DNA from: Elusimicrobiota bacterium
Lineage (GTDB): Bacteria; Elusimicrobiota; Elusimicrobia; UBA1565; UBA9628
Direction of reading: 5' to 3'
DNA: 64,000 nucleotides
Assembly (NCBI GenBank): GCA_003151975.1
Contig: PLZD01000036.1
Location: 52,531 to 116,530 of the forward strand
A program made the position numbers and the translations under genes. This document shows, in pieces, positions 24,497 to 32,102 of the stretch (position 1 is the stretch's first letter; each line of letters begins with the position of its first letter). The notes under the pieces are model-generated. The model saw only the letters and a list, made by a program, of their open reading frames with translations, was not told the origin of the DNA and made no database searches.

Positions 24497-25969
24497 ATGG
24501 AACGAAAAAAGCCGAAAAAAATGATTTCCACCCCACCCCGCACGAATCTCCTCGATCTCGGGCCGCTGTTCACCACGGTCCTCGATTACGCGGCCGACAT
24601 GGTCTGGATCAAGGATACCTCCGGCCGCATTCTTGGCGCCAACACCGCGACGGCGCGCCACCTGGGCTACACGCGCGAGGAGCTTCTCGGGAAACGCGTC
24701 TACGACTTTCATTTTCATCCCGGGGACCTCGAGCGCACGAAAGCTTGGGAGAAGACGATTCTCGGCAAAGGCTCCGACCTCCACCTCGTGACGCTGCGTA
24801 CGCGGAAAGGCGCGCCGCTCGAAGTCGAGCTAAGGGCCTCGGTGCTCGAGAACCCCCAGGAGCGCGGCATCCTCGTGATCGCCCGGCCGCTGGCCGACGA
24901 CGTCAAGGAGCAGCGCCTGGCGAAAACCCTGTACGAAGCCTTCCGCCGGTCCAACGACGTCATGTTCTACTGCGACCGCAACGGCATCATCCTGGACATC
25001 AACGACGCCTTCGCGCGGCACTACGGCTGGACGAGGCAAGAAGTCATCGGCAGAACGCCCGCCATCCTGCGCTCGCGCCACACCAGCGAGGAGGTCTACA
25101 AGCGCATGTGGGCCGCCATACTCGATCCGAAGAAAGGCAGCTGGCGCGGCGAGATCATCAACAAGGCCAAAGACGGCCGCGAGATTCCGCTGATCCTGAC
25201 GATCACCGCGGTCCGGGACCAGAAGGGCGAGGTCATGGGCTATGTCTCCAACGCGACCGATCTCTCCGAACAGGTGGCGCTCCAGGCGCGCGTGGCGCAT
25301 TCCGAAGCGCTGGCCACGATCGGCGAGATGGCCGCGGTGGTGGCTCACGAGATCCGCAACCCGCTGGGCTCGATCGTCATGGCCGCCAAGCAGCTCGCCT
25401 CGGGCCAGCTCGGCAAAGACGACCACCGCATGGTCCTGCAGGTCCTGCGCGGCGAGAGCCAGCGGCTCAACGAGGCCCTGACCAATTTTCTCTCCTACGC
25501 GCGCCCCCGCGAGGCCAAGCTCCAGCCGCAGGACCTCAACGCGATCGTCGAGGAAGTCGTCAACATCGTCAAGGGAAACACCGAGCTCTGCCGCGAGGTG
25601 CGAGTGACGCTGCGCCTGGACCGCAAGCTCAAGGAATTTCCGATGGATCCCGACCAGGTGCGGCAGGTGACTTGGAACATCGTGCTCAACGCCCTGCAGT
25701 CCATGGACGGCCGCGGCGTGCTGAGCGTCGAGACCGGCCGCTCCCACGGCCACGCGTTCTTCCGCGTGAAAGACACGGGCCCCGGCATCGCGCCGGAAGC
25801 CCTCAAGGCGATCTTCAAGCCGTTTCACACGACCAAGCAGCAAGGCACGGGCCTGGGCCTGGCCATCGCCGAGCGCATCATCACCTCGCACGGCGGCAAA
25901 ATCGAAGTCAGTTCCGAGCCCGGCCGAGGCGCCGTGTTCTCGGTCTATCTCCCGTCGGTGGAGGAATGA
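24497..25969 (+). CDS. PAS-domain sensor histidine kinase (NtrB-like)
   Basis: A 490-residue soluble kinase: PAS domain 1 (about residues 25-130), PAS domain 2 (about 145-265), HisKA with H-box 'VAHEIRNPLGSI' (about 285-300), and a HATPase with N box ('NIVLNALQSMDG'), G1 ('DTGPGIAP') and G2 ('GTGLGLAIAERI'). There are no membrane helices, so it senses a cytoplasmic cue, possibly redox or a cofactor. Its stop overlaps the start of the downstream sigma-54 activator (ATGA), so it is that protein's cognate kinase. It is divergent from rpoN. Confidence 0.95.
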   Translation: MERKKPKKMISTPPRTNLLDLGPLFTTVLDYAADMVWIKDTSGRILGANTATARHLGYTREELLGKRVYDFHFHPGDLERTKAWEKTILGKGSDLHLVTLRTRKGAPLEVELRASVLENPQERGILVIARPLADDVKEQRLAKTLYEAFRRSNDVMFYCDRNGIILDINDAFARHYGWTRQEVIGRTPAILRSRHTSEEVYKRMWAAILDPKKGSWRGEIINKAKDGREIPLILTITAVRDQKGEVMGYVSNATDLSEQVALQARVAHSEALATIGEMAAVVAHEIRNPLGSIVMAAKQLASGQLGKDDHRMVLQVLRGESQRLNEALTNFLSYARPREAKLQPQDLNAIVEEVVNIVKGNTELCREVRVTLRLDRKLKEFPMDPDQVRQVTWNIVLNALQSMDGRGVLSVETGRSHGHAFFRVKDTGPGIAPEALKAIFKPFHTTKQQGTGLGLAIAERIITSHGGKIEVSSEPGRGAVFSVYLPSVEE

Positions 25970-27351
25970 TGCCCGCTTCCCAAGAAAAGACTCTCCCGCG
26001 CATTCTGCTCGTCGAGGACGACGCGTCTCTCTCGGCGTTATTAAGCCTCGAGCTCAAGCGCCGGGGCTATCAGATCACCGCGGCCCGGAACGGCCGTGAC
26101 GGCATCAAGGCCCTCGAGGCCGAGGGCTTCGACGCCGTCGTGACCGATCTGCGATTGGGCGACATGGACGGCTTGAAGATTTTGGAAACCTCCAAGCGCC
26201 TGCAGCCCGAGACCGAGGTCATCCTGGTCACGGGCCACGGCTCGATCGACACGGCCGTCTCCGCCATCAAGAGCGGGGCTTTCGACTACCTCTCCAAGCC
26301 GGTCGAGCCCGAGGAGCTGGCCATCGTGCTGACCAAAGCTCTCGAGCACCGAAGCCTCCTCGGAGAGGTCCAGCGCCTGCGCGAGGAGGTCAAGGGCAAG
26401 TTCAGCGTCGAGGGCATCGTGTATGCGAGCCCCTTGATTCAGAACGTCCTTGAGCTCGTGCGCAAGGTCGCGGCGACCGACGCGACCGTGCTCGTCCAAG
26501 GCGAATCGGGCACGGGCAAGGAGCTCGTCGCGCGCGCCATCCACGAGAAGAGCCCGCGCCGCAGCGGGGCGTTTGTCGCGATCAACTGCGGAGCTCTTCC
26601 GGAAGGGCTTCTGGAAAGCGAGCTCTTCGGCCACGTGAAAGGATCTTTCACCGGCGCCGACCGCAACAAGCGCGGCCTTTTCGAGGAAGCCAGCGGCGGA
26701 ACTCTTTTCTTGGACGAGATCAGCGAGACGACGCCGGCCCTGCAGGTCAAGCTGCTGCGCGCCCTGCAGGAAGGCGAGGTGCGCCGCGTGGGAGACAATC
26801 ACCCGATCAAGGTCTCCGGCCGGCTCATCACGGCCACGAACAAGGATCTCGCCAAGCTCGTCGCGGCCGGCAAGTTCCGCGAGGACCTGTATTACCGCCT
26901 CAAAGTTTTCCCCATCGTCATTCCTCCCCTGCGCGATAGGACCGAGGACATCATGCCGCTGGCGGAGCACTTCTTAAGGAAAGCCAGAGGCAAGATCGGC
27001 GGCAAGGCCGCGCGTTTCTCTCCCGACGCGGCCGAGGCTCTCAAGGCTTACACGTGGCCCGGCAACGTGCGCGAGCTCGAGCACGCCGTCGAGCGGATCA
27101 TGATCATGGCCTCCGGCGCCGTGGTGACCAAGCCCGACCTGCCTCCCGAGTTTTTCCCGGCCGGGGCCGCGCAAACGAAAGCCTCGCCGACTCCCGCCGC
27201 CACGCTCGAAGAGATGGAGAAGCAGCACATCCTTGGCGTTCTAGAGACCTGCGGCAACAACCAGGGAGAAGCGGCCAAGCGCCTTGGCATCGCGCGCAAC
27301 ACGCTCTGGCGCAAGCTCAAGTCCTACGGGATCGAAGTCAAAAGCGCCTAG
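25966..27351 (+). CDS. NtrC-family sigma-54 response regulator
   Basis: A 461-residue regulator: an N-terminal receiver ('ILLVEDDASL', phospho-Asp in 'VVTDLRLGDMDG', 'KPVEPEE'), an AAA+ domain (about 140-375; Walker A GESGTGKE, sigma-54-contact loop GSFTGA in place of GAFTGA, Walker B 'GGTLFLDEI', 'FREDLYYRL') and a Fis-type HTH ('NNQGEAAKRLGIARNTLWRKLK'). It activates sigma-54 promoters after phosphorylation by the kinase it overlaps. The many -24/-12 sites at cytochrome and heme genes in this window are its natural candidates. The open frame extends far upstream in another gene's shadow; the ATG at 25966 is the real start. Confidence 0.95.
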   Translation: MMPASQEKTLPRILLVEDDASLSALLSLELKRRGYQITAARNGRDGIKALEAEGFDAVVTDLRLGDMDGLKILETSKRLQPETEVILVTGHGSIDTAVSAIKSGAFDYLSKPVEPEELAIVLTKALEHRSLLGEVQRLREEVKGKFSVEGIVYASPLIQNVLELVRKVAATDATVLVQGESGTGKELVARAIHEKSPRRSGAFVAINCGALPEGLLESELFGHVKGSFTGADRNKRGLFEEASGGTLFLDEISETTPALQVKLLRALQEGEVRRVGDNHPIKVSGRLITATNKDLAKLVAAGKFREDLYYRLKVFPIVIPPLRDRTEDIMPLAEHFLRKARGKIGGKAARFSPDAAEALKAYTWPGNVRELEHAVERIMIMASGAVVTKPDLPPEFFPAGAAQTKASPTPAATLEEMEKQHILGVLETCGNNQGEAAKRLGIARNTLWRKLKSYGIEVKSA

Positions 27352-27354
27352 CGC

Positions 27355-27370
27355 TGGCAGTTCCGTTGCA
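27355..27370 (+). promoter_or_regulatory. sigma-54 -24/-12 promoter upstream of receiver gene
   Basis: TGGCAGTTCCGTTGCA is an almost ideal -24/-12 element. It starts three bases after the activator stop codon and 33 bases before the receiver ATG at 27388. Confidence 0.75.
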
Positions 27371-27387
27371 CTTCATGGCCTTAAGCC

Positions 27388-27756
27388 ATGAATATCCTTC
27401 TCGTCGACGACGATGACGCCGGCCGCGCGATGCTCGCGCTGACCTTGCGTCAAGCCGGCCTCCAGGTCGCGGCCGCCTCCAGCGGCGAACAAGCGCTGGG
27501 GCTTCTGAAGAATCTCCGCTACGACGTCATGATCACCGACGCCAAGATGCTCCCGATGAACGGCTTCGCCTTGGCCGCCGCCGCCAAGAGCCTCCAGCCG
27601 AAACTGCGCGTCGTCATGATCAGCGCGGTCTGCGACGACCGGGACCTTGAGTGCACGGACATCGAGAAGTGCTTCCCCAAGCCCGTCGCGGCCGAGGAAC
27701 TCTTCGCCTGGATCGCCCGGCCCGAACGAAAAGTTGGAACACGCGCGCGGCATTAG
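27388..27756 (+). CDS. stand-alone receiver-domain protein
   Basis: A 122-residue CheY-like receiver without an output domain: acidic pocket 'LLVDDDDA', phospho-acceptor in 'VMITDAKMLPMNG', switch residue in 'VMISAV', and the conserved Lys in 'FPKPV'. A sigma-54-like promoter precedes it, so it appears to be a product of the regulon rather than a part of the kinase operon. It may act as a phosphate sink or feedback partner for the NtrB-like kinase. Confidence 0.88.
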   Translation: MNILLVDDDDAGRAMLALTLRQAGLQVAAASSGEQALGLLKNLRYDVMITDAKMLPMNGFALAAAAKSLQPKLRVVMISAVCDDRDLECTDIEKCFPKPVAAEELFAWIARPERKVGTRARH

Positions 27757-27763
27757 CGTTGCA
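27748..27763 (+). promoter_or_regulatory. sigma-54-like -24/-12 promoter upstream of radical SAM gene
   Basis: CGGCATTAGCGTTGCA keeps GG-N10-GC and TTGCA but has C for T at the first base. It overlaps the end of the receiver gene and lies 14 bases before the radical SAM ATG. Confidence 0.55.
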
Positions 27764-27777
27764 TCTGTTTAGGCGTC

Positions 27778-28428
27778 ATGAAAACGGCCGAAGTCGCCGA
27801 TGTCGCGTATGAATACGACGACGGCCTCTACCTCAACCTGACCAACCGCTGTCCGACCGCTTGCACGTTCTGCGTCAAGAAGCAATGGAGCTGGCGCTAC
27901 CGTGGCTGGGACCTGAAACTTTCGGGCGAGCCTTCCGCGGCGGCGGTCTCCGAGGTAGCGGTCTCGCGCCTCTCGCGGCGGCCGTTCCGCGAGCTCGTCT
28001 TCTGCGGTTACGGCGAGTCGACCTACCGCCTCCCCGAGCTCGTCGAGATCAGCCGGCGCGTACGCCGGGAGTACCCGGAACTCCCGATCCGCCTCAACAC
28101 GATCGGCCTGGGCGATATGATTTGGAAATGCGACATCTCTCCCGACCTCGCCCGCGCCGTCGACGCCGTTTCGGTGAGCCTCAACACCGCCGACCCGGCG
28201 CAGTGGAAGAGGCTCCATCGGCCCGCGGCCGAGTTCCGCGAGGAAGGCTTTGCCGCCGCGCTGCGGTTCACGGCGCGCTGCGCGGCCCGCGGCCTTCATG
28301 TCACCGTGACCGCGGTCGATCTTCCCGGCGTCGACCTTTGGGCGGTCACGGACCTCGCTCTGAAGCTCGGGGCGGAGTTCCGCGTGCGCCCGCGGCTGGA
28401 AAACAGCGTCCCAGACATCGCGCCGTAG
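27778..28428 (+). CDS. radical SAM protein, TatD-associated type
   Basis: A 216-residue protein with the radical SAM cluster motif CxxxCxxC (cysteines 25, 29 and 32 in 'TNRCPTACTFC'), a glycine-rich SAM-contact segment 'CGYGEST', and 'LNTIG' and 'VSVSLNTAD' strands of the partial TIM barrel. It ends soon after the barrel and has no C-terminal auxiliary-cluster domain. The opening 'LYLNLTNRCP' recalls the small radical SAM family often found near tatD. Substrate unknown. A sigma-54-like element upstream places it in the same regulon as the redox genes. Confidence 0.85.
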   Translation: MKTAEVADVAYEYDDGLYLNLTNRCPTACTFCVKKQWSWRYRGWDLKLSGEPSAAAVSEVAVSRLSRRPFRELVFCGYGESTYRLPELVEISRRVRREYPELPIRLNTIGLGDMIWKCDISPDLARAVDAVSVSLNTADPAQWKRLHRPAAEFREEGFAAALRFTARCAARGLHVTVTAVDLPGVDLWAVTDLALKLGAEFRVRPRLENSVPDIAP

Positions 28429-28474
28429 TTGTCCCTTGGGCCGATTCGGATAAACGCTTATCCTTTCATCTAGG

Positions 28475-28789
28475 ATGGCCCCGGACACCAAGCCGACGAT
28501 CCTCTTGATCGAGGACTCCCAACAGCTGCGCTGGACGATCAGCATGCACTTCCGCGCGCTGGGCTGGCGGGTCCTCCGCGCGCGCTCGGCGGCCCCCGCC
28601 TTGGCCGTGATCGCGCGCCGCAAGGTCGACGCGGTCGTCATCGATAAGGATCTCCCCTGCGACGGCGGAGCCGACCCCCTCCCGGCGCTCAAGCGCGCGG
28701 GCATTCCCGTCGTCGCGGTGGAGGGGCCCGCCCCGGAGCTGGACGCGTTGGAGAGCCGCCTGCGGCGGCTGATCGGCGCTAACGATTAG
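28475..28789 (+). CDS. degenerate stand-alone receiver-like protein
   Basis: A 104-residue CheY-like protein with 'ILLIEDSQQLRW' and a phospho-acceptor Asp in 'AVVIDKDLP'. The usual conserved Lys-Pro near the C-terminus is missing ('VVAVEGPAP'), so phosphorylation-dependent switching may be altered. It is convergent with the secreted protein gene that ends 6 bases beyond it. It follows the radical SAM gene after 46 bases containing TTATCC-like sequence. Role unknown. Confidence 0.75.
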   Translation: MAPDTKPTILLIEDSQQLRWTISMHFRALGWRVLRARSAAPALAVIARRKVDAVVIDKDLPCDGGADPLPALKRAGIPVVAVEGPAPELDALESRLRRLIGAND

Positions 28790-28794
28790 CCCCC

Positions 28795-29307
28795 TCAGGG
28801 CTCGATGCCGGTGATCATCACCTCGACGTAGGTCACCTTGGCGCCCACCTTAATATCGGCTTTGACCTTCGGGTCGACGGCGAAGAACAGGTCGCGGCCT
28901 CCGCCGACGGGCGCAAGCGTGCCTTGGTGCGTGGCCGCGTCGAACGACTTGACGGTCGCGCGCGGCGCCGCCGAGGCGGCCGGCGGGGCGGGAGGGTTGA
29001 TGGGGATCGGCGTGGTCGTGGGGGTGAGAATCTTGGTCACGTCGGTGAAGGCGAATCTCGGATCCATTCCCCCGCCTATGTTCGAGTAGGTGTATTCCAC
29101 GCGCACGCCAGGCTTGAGCTGTGACTTGTCGACTCCGGACCCCGCGCGGAAGGCGTTCGTTTTGCTGCTTCCGTCGGCCAAGAATTCGCCGCTGTTGCTC
29201 TTGGCGTCATAGGTCTTGATGGTCCCGGTATAGGCGGCGGCGAGCGCGCCGATCGGCGCGACGAGGGTGAGGGCGGCAATCAGCCAGTTCAGGTGAGCGC
29301 GTTTCAT
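28795..29307 (-). CDS. secreted protein with two cold-shock-like repeats
   Basis: A 170-residue exported protein with a signal peptide ('APIGALAAA'). Two related domains follow, at about residues 25-85 ('GTIKTYDAKSNSGEFLADG') and 115-165 ('ATVKSFDAATHQGTLAPVG'), joined by a Thr/Pro-rich linker. The pattern G-x-(V/I)-K-x-(F/Y)-D-x5-G is like the first strands of a cold-shock OB-fold, but here it is outside the cytoplasm and the aromatic RNA-binding motifs are not conserved. Start at 29307 follows AGGAGG. Function unknown; ligand or protein binding is possible. Confidence 0.7.
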   Translation of the reverse strand: MKRAHLNWLIAALTLVAPIGALAAAYTGTIKTYDAKSNSGEFLADGSSKTNAFRAGSGVDKSQLKPGVRVEYTYSNIGGGMDPRFAFTDVTKILTPTTTPIPINPPAPPAASAAPRATVKSFDAATHQGTLAPVGGGRDLFFAVDPKVKADIKVGAKVTYVEVMITGIEP

Positions 29308-29371
29308 TTGGTCCTCCTGCATCGCCGGATGGTAACCCCCTTTCGGGCCGCAGTCAAGCCCGCCGCTTTAT

Positions 29372-31258
29372 TTAGAGCGCGAGCCAGCGCGTCAGGTGCA
29401 GGCCGGTCCAGGCGAGGCTGTAGGCCAAGGCGAAAAATGTCGCGAACTGAATCGCCGGCCATTTCCAACCGCCCGTCTCGCGGCGGACCATCACGATGGT
29501 CGAGACGCACTGCATGGCCACCGCGAAGAACAGCAGAAGGCTGACGGCCGTGGCGAGGTCGTAGCTCGGAAGCCCTGCGGGAGTCTTGGCCGCGCGCAGC
29601 GCCTCGACCAAGCCCTGCGAGGCGCCGGGACCCGTGCTCAGCGCGAAGAGCGTTCCCAACGTGCCCACGAAAACCTCGCGCGCGGCCAGCGAAGACAAGA
29701 TCGCGATGCTGAGCTTCCAGTCAAAGCCGATCGGCCGGAAGATTGGCTCGACGACTCGGCCCAAATGGCCGAGATAACTCGTCTCGAGCGACGCGCCCGG
29801 CCCGCGCGGAAAGAAGCCCAGCGCCCACAAGAAAAGGCTCAGCCAAAAGATCACCTGCCCCGCTTTCGAGAGGAAATGCCAGCAGCGCAGCCAGACGTAG
29901 CGCGCCAACTCCTTGGCCTTGGGCCAGCGGTACGGAGGCAAGACGGTGACCGGAGACGGATACGACTGGAAGAACGAAGTCGCCCGCAGGGCCAACGCCA
30001 GCAGCAAGGCCACGACGACGCCGAAGACGTACATCCCGGCCATGACCAGGCCCTGCCCGTTGAGCCCCAACGGATGAAACGAGGCCGGAACGAACGCGGC
30101 GATGATCAAGGTGTAAACCGGGATGCGCGCGGAGCAGGTCATCAAGGGCGAAAGCAAGACGGCCGTCAGCCGCCGCTTCTCGTCGGGGATCGTGCGAGCG
30201 GCCATGACGCCCGGGATCGCGCAAGCGAAGCTCGACAGAAACGGAATAAAAACTTTGCCGTCGAGACCGAAGGGGCGCAGCGCCCGGTCGACCATCGCGC
30301 CGGCCCGCGGCAGGTAGCCGCTGGCCTCGAGCAAGCCGATCAAGGCGAAGAGAATCGCGATCTGGGGCACGAAGCTCGCCACCGCGGCGACTCCGGCGAG
30401 CGCGCCGTCGCAGACGAGGCTCGCAAGCAGTTCGTTGGGCATGCGCGGCCTGATCGCGTTGCCCAAGGCGACGAGGCCGTTGGCGATCGCGTCGCGCAAG
30501 GGGCCGCCGATGGCGAAAAGCGCCTCGAAGACGACGAACAGCGCGGCGCACAGGATCAGCGGACCGACGACGGGATGGAAGAGCCAGCGATCGACCGCGA
30601 TCGAGCGCGCGATCGTCGGCAAGATCGTTCCGCGCGGAGAGCGCACGCAGCGGTTGACGCATTCCTCGGCGCGTCGCGTGGCGCTCTCGTGGATTTGAAT
30701 GAGCTTGGCCTTGTGCAGGGAGTTGATCCCCAAGGGCTTCACCGCGGGCGGCCGCTCGTGCGCCGCCTCGATGAAGGCTTCGATGGCGGCCAAGCCGTGG
30801 CCGCTGCGCGCGCTGACCAGGAAAACGGGCATCTCCAGCTCTTCTCCGAGCTTCTCACCGTTGACGTGGACGCCGTTGAGCTCGGCCTCGTCGATCATGT
30901 TGACGACCAAAGCCACGCGGTAGCCGCAGGCCTTGAGGCTCAGCGCCAGGGCCGCGCAGTTGTGCAGGTTGCTCGCCTCGCCGACGCAGAGCACCTGCAG
31001 GTCGCGCCCCGCGACGGCCGTCTCGTGAAGGAAGCGGAAGGCGACTTTCTCGTCCTCGGAAACCGGAAGCACCGAGAAAGTGCCGGGCAGGTCGACGATC
31101 TCCGCCTCGGAATCCTCGAGCTCCATGATGCCGACGGCCTTCTCCACGGTGCAGCCCGCGAAATTGGCCACGCGCTGGCGCATGCCGGTCAGGGCGTTGA
31201 ACAAGGTGGTCTTGCCGGTGTTGGGACGGCCGGCGAGCGCGAAGATGGGCTTTTTCAT
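29372..31258 (-). CDS. feoB: ferrous iron transporter FeoB
   Basis: A 628-residue inner-membrane Fe(II) transporter. The N-terminal G domain shows G1 GRPNTGKT (residues 10-17), G3 'DLPGT' and G4 'NMID'. Two Gate regions and about ten helices follow, including 'IPFLSSFACAIPGVMAARTIPD' in outline, which contains the conserved Cys-Ala-Ile-Pro element. The ATG at 31258 is chosen by homology and overlaps feoA by 4 bases; the open frame upstream is a shadow. Fe(II) uptake next to multiheme cytochromes is consistent with high iron demand or an iron-rich niche. Confidence 0.95.
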   Translation of the reverse strand: MKKPIFALAGRPNTGKTTLFNALTGMRQRVANFAGCTVEKAVGIMELEDSEAEIVDLPGTFSVLPVSEDEKVAFRFLHETAVAGRDLQVLCVGEASNLHNCAALALSLKACGYRVALVVNMIDEAELNGVHVNGEKLGEELEMPVFLVSARSGHGLAAIEAFIEAAHERPPAVKPLGINSLHKAKLIQIHESATRRAEECVNRCVRSPRGTILPTIARSIAVDRWLFHPVVGPLILCAALFVVFEALFAIGGPLRDAIANGLVALGNAIRPRMPNELLASLVCDGALAGVAAVASFVPQIAILFALIGLLEASGYLPRAGAMVDRALRPFGLDGKVFIPFLSSFACAIPGVMAARTIPDEKRRLTAVLLSPLMTCSARIPVYTLIIAAFVPASFHPLGLNGQGLVMAGMYVFGVVVALLLALALRATSFFQSYPSPVTVLPPYRWPKAKELARYVWLRCWHFLSKAGQVIFWLSLFLWALGFFPRGPGASLETSYLGHLGRVVEPIFRPIGFDWKLSIAILSSLAAREVFVGTLGTLFALSTGPGASQGLVEALRAAKTPAGLPSYDLATAVSLLLFFAVAMQCVSTIVMVRRETGGWKWPAIQFATFFALAYSLAWTGLHLTRWLAL

Positions 31259-31488
31259 GCGTCGACGATGATCCTGTCGAGAAGCCAGGCCTCGACCGCG
31301 AGCAGTTGGGGACCGACGAGGCACTCAATGGGATCGCGCAACGGGGTCTTGAGCAGCTTGGTGATGTGCGCGCCCGCGCGCAGGCCCAGCGCGGAGAGGC
31401 GCATAAGCTCGGTCTCGCTGAGGTTCTCCAAGCGGCGGATCAGCACGGAGCGGCCCAGCTCGGCTTGACGCAGAGTCATCGTCGGCAT
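31255..31488 (-). CDS. feoA: FeoA-type SH3-like protein
   Basis: A 77-residue cytoplasmic protein of the FeoA family ('MTLRQAELGRSVLIRRL', 'RLSALGLRAGAHITKL', 'LVGPQLLAVEAWLLDRIIV'). It assists FeoB. The ATG at 31488 lies exactly six bases after a TATAAT -10 hexamer, so the mRNA may be leaderless; an ATG three codons later is also possible. It overlaps feoB by 4 bases. Confidence 0.88.
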   Translation of the reverse strand: MPTMTLRQAELGRSVLIRRLENLSETELMRLSALGLRAGAHITKLLKTPLRDPIECLVGPQLLAVEAWLLDRIIVDA

Positions 31489-31494
31489 CTCATC

Positions 31495-31527
31495 ATTATA
31501 GCCTTATTGAGACAGAATTTCAATAAG
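31495..31527 (-). promoter_or_regulatory. feoAB promoter with overlapping inverted-repeat operator
   Basis: On the minus strand TTGAAA (31523-31518), a 17-base spacer and TATAAT (31500-31495) make a near-consensus promoter. A perfect inverted repeat, CTTATTGA-N9-TCAATAAG (31503-31527), covers the -35 and spacer, a position suited to an iron-dependent repressor of the Fur or DtxR kind. Confidence 0.7.
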
Positions 31528-31536
31528 CGATTGGAT

Positions 31537-31566
31537 AAGAGGAATCCCCTTTCGGGGATTCCTCTT
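31537..31566 (-). terminator. hairpin terminator after triheme cytochrome gene
   Basis: AAGAGGAATCCCC (31537-31549), a 4-base loop and GGGGATTCCTCTT (31554-31566) make a perfect 13-base-pair stem. It lies 14 bases past the triheme gene's stop. There is no long T-run on either side, so termination efficiency is uncertain; it also insulates feoAB. Confidence 0.6.
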
Positions 31567-31579
31567 GCTTAGGCGGCGG

Positions 31580-31981
31580 CTATTTCGCCGCTTCTTCCTT
31601 CTTGTGGCACTTCATGCAGCTGGTCTGGGCCTTGAAGACCGCCTTGCCGTCGACCATCTTCTTGCCGTCGTGGCAGGCGCCGCACGCCTCGCCCTTGTAC
31701 ATGTCGGCCATCTTGAGGCCGGCGTCGTGCTTCTTCGCGAAGAGAGGCTTGTCGCCCTCGTGGCACTCTTTGCACGTGAACTTCTTCTGATGCACGGCGT
31801 GCGGGAACTTGACCGCGGGCATCTTGGCCGTCTTGTCGAGAACGATGACATCGGGCCCGTTCTTGTCATCGGCGGCCGCCGCGGCGGGCGCCGCCGCCTT
31901 CTTGGCGTCTTCCGCCGCTACCTTCAGGCAGCCGACCGCGATGATGATTCCGACGATAGCCAACCAAATGTTCTTTTGCAT
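31580..31981 (-). CDS. triheme cytochrome c7-like protein
   Basis: A 133-residue exported protein with a hydrophobic leader containing 'AVGCLK', a possible lipobox. An Ala-rich linker and three CxxCH motifs follow (CKECH, CGACH, CMKCH) with extra His residues ('FPHAVH', 'KKHDAG') for bis-His coordination, as in cytochrome c7 and PpcA-like domains. Such proteins carry electrons across the periplasm in metal-reducing bacteria. It is divergent from the 11-heme gene. No clear promoter motif was found for it. Confidence 0.85.
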   Translation of the reverse strand: MQKNIWLAIVGIIIAVGCLKVAAEDAKKAAAPAAAAADDKNGPDVIVLDKTAKMPAVKFPHAVHQKKFTCKECHEGDKPLFAKKHDAGLKMADMYKGEACGACHDGKKMVDGKAVFKAQTSCMKCHKKEEAAK

Positions 31982-32071
31982 GGTACTCCCCCTCGCGGCG
32001 AGTCCTTCACGACTGACGGAACGCCACGCCTTGAATATTGCAACGTTCTAGCCAGGCTCTTAAAGAGGCTC

Positions 32072-32087
32072 TGGTCAAAGCGTTGCG
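32072..32087 (+). promoter_or_regulatory. sigma-54 -24/-12 promoter upstream of 11-heme gene
   Basis: TGGTCAAAGCGTTGCG has GG-N10-GC with TTGC, 15 bases before the ATG at 32103. The sequence resembles the element of decaheme gene 1 (TGGTC..CGTTGC). Confidence 0.65.
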
Positions 32088-32102
32088 CACGCCTTTGACG
32101 CC

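Noticed and set aside
24457..25965. Long plus-strand open frame running into the NtrC-type gene, suggesting a 964-residue protein
   Set aside because: Its first 503 codons are a low-complexity Arg/Pro-rich shadow of the kinase gene. The receiver domain begins at the ATG at 25966, which overlaps the kinase stop.
31999..32071. Sigma-54 promoter for the triheme cytochrome gene on the minus strand
   Set aside because: No GG-N10-GC with a TTGC core was found on that strand between the two genes.
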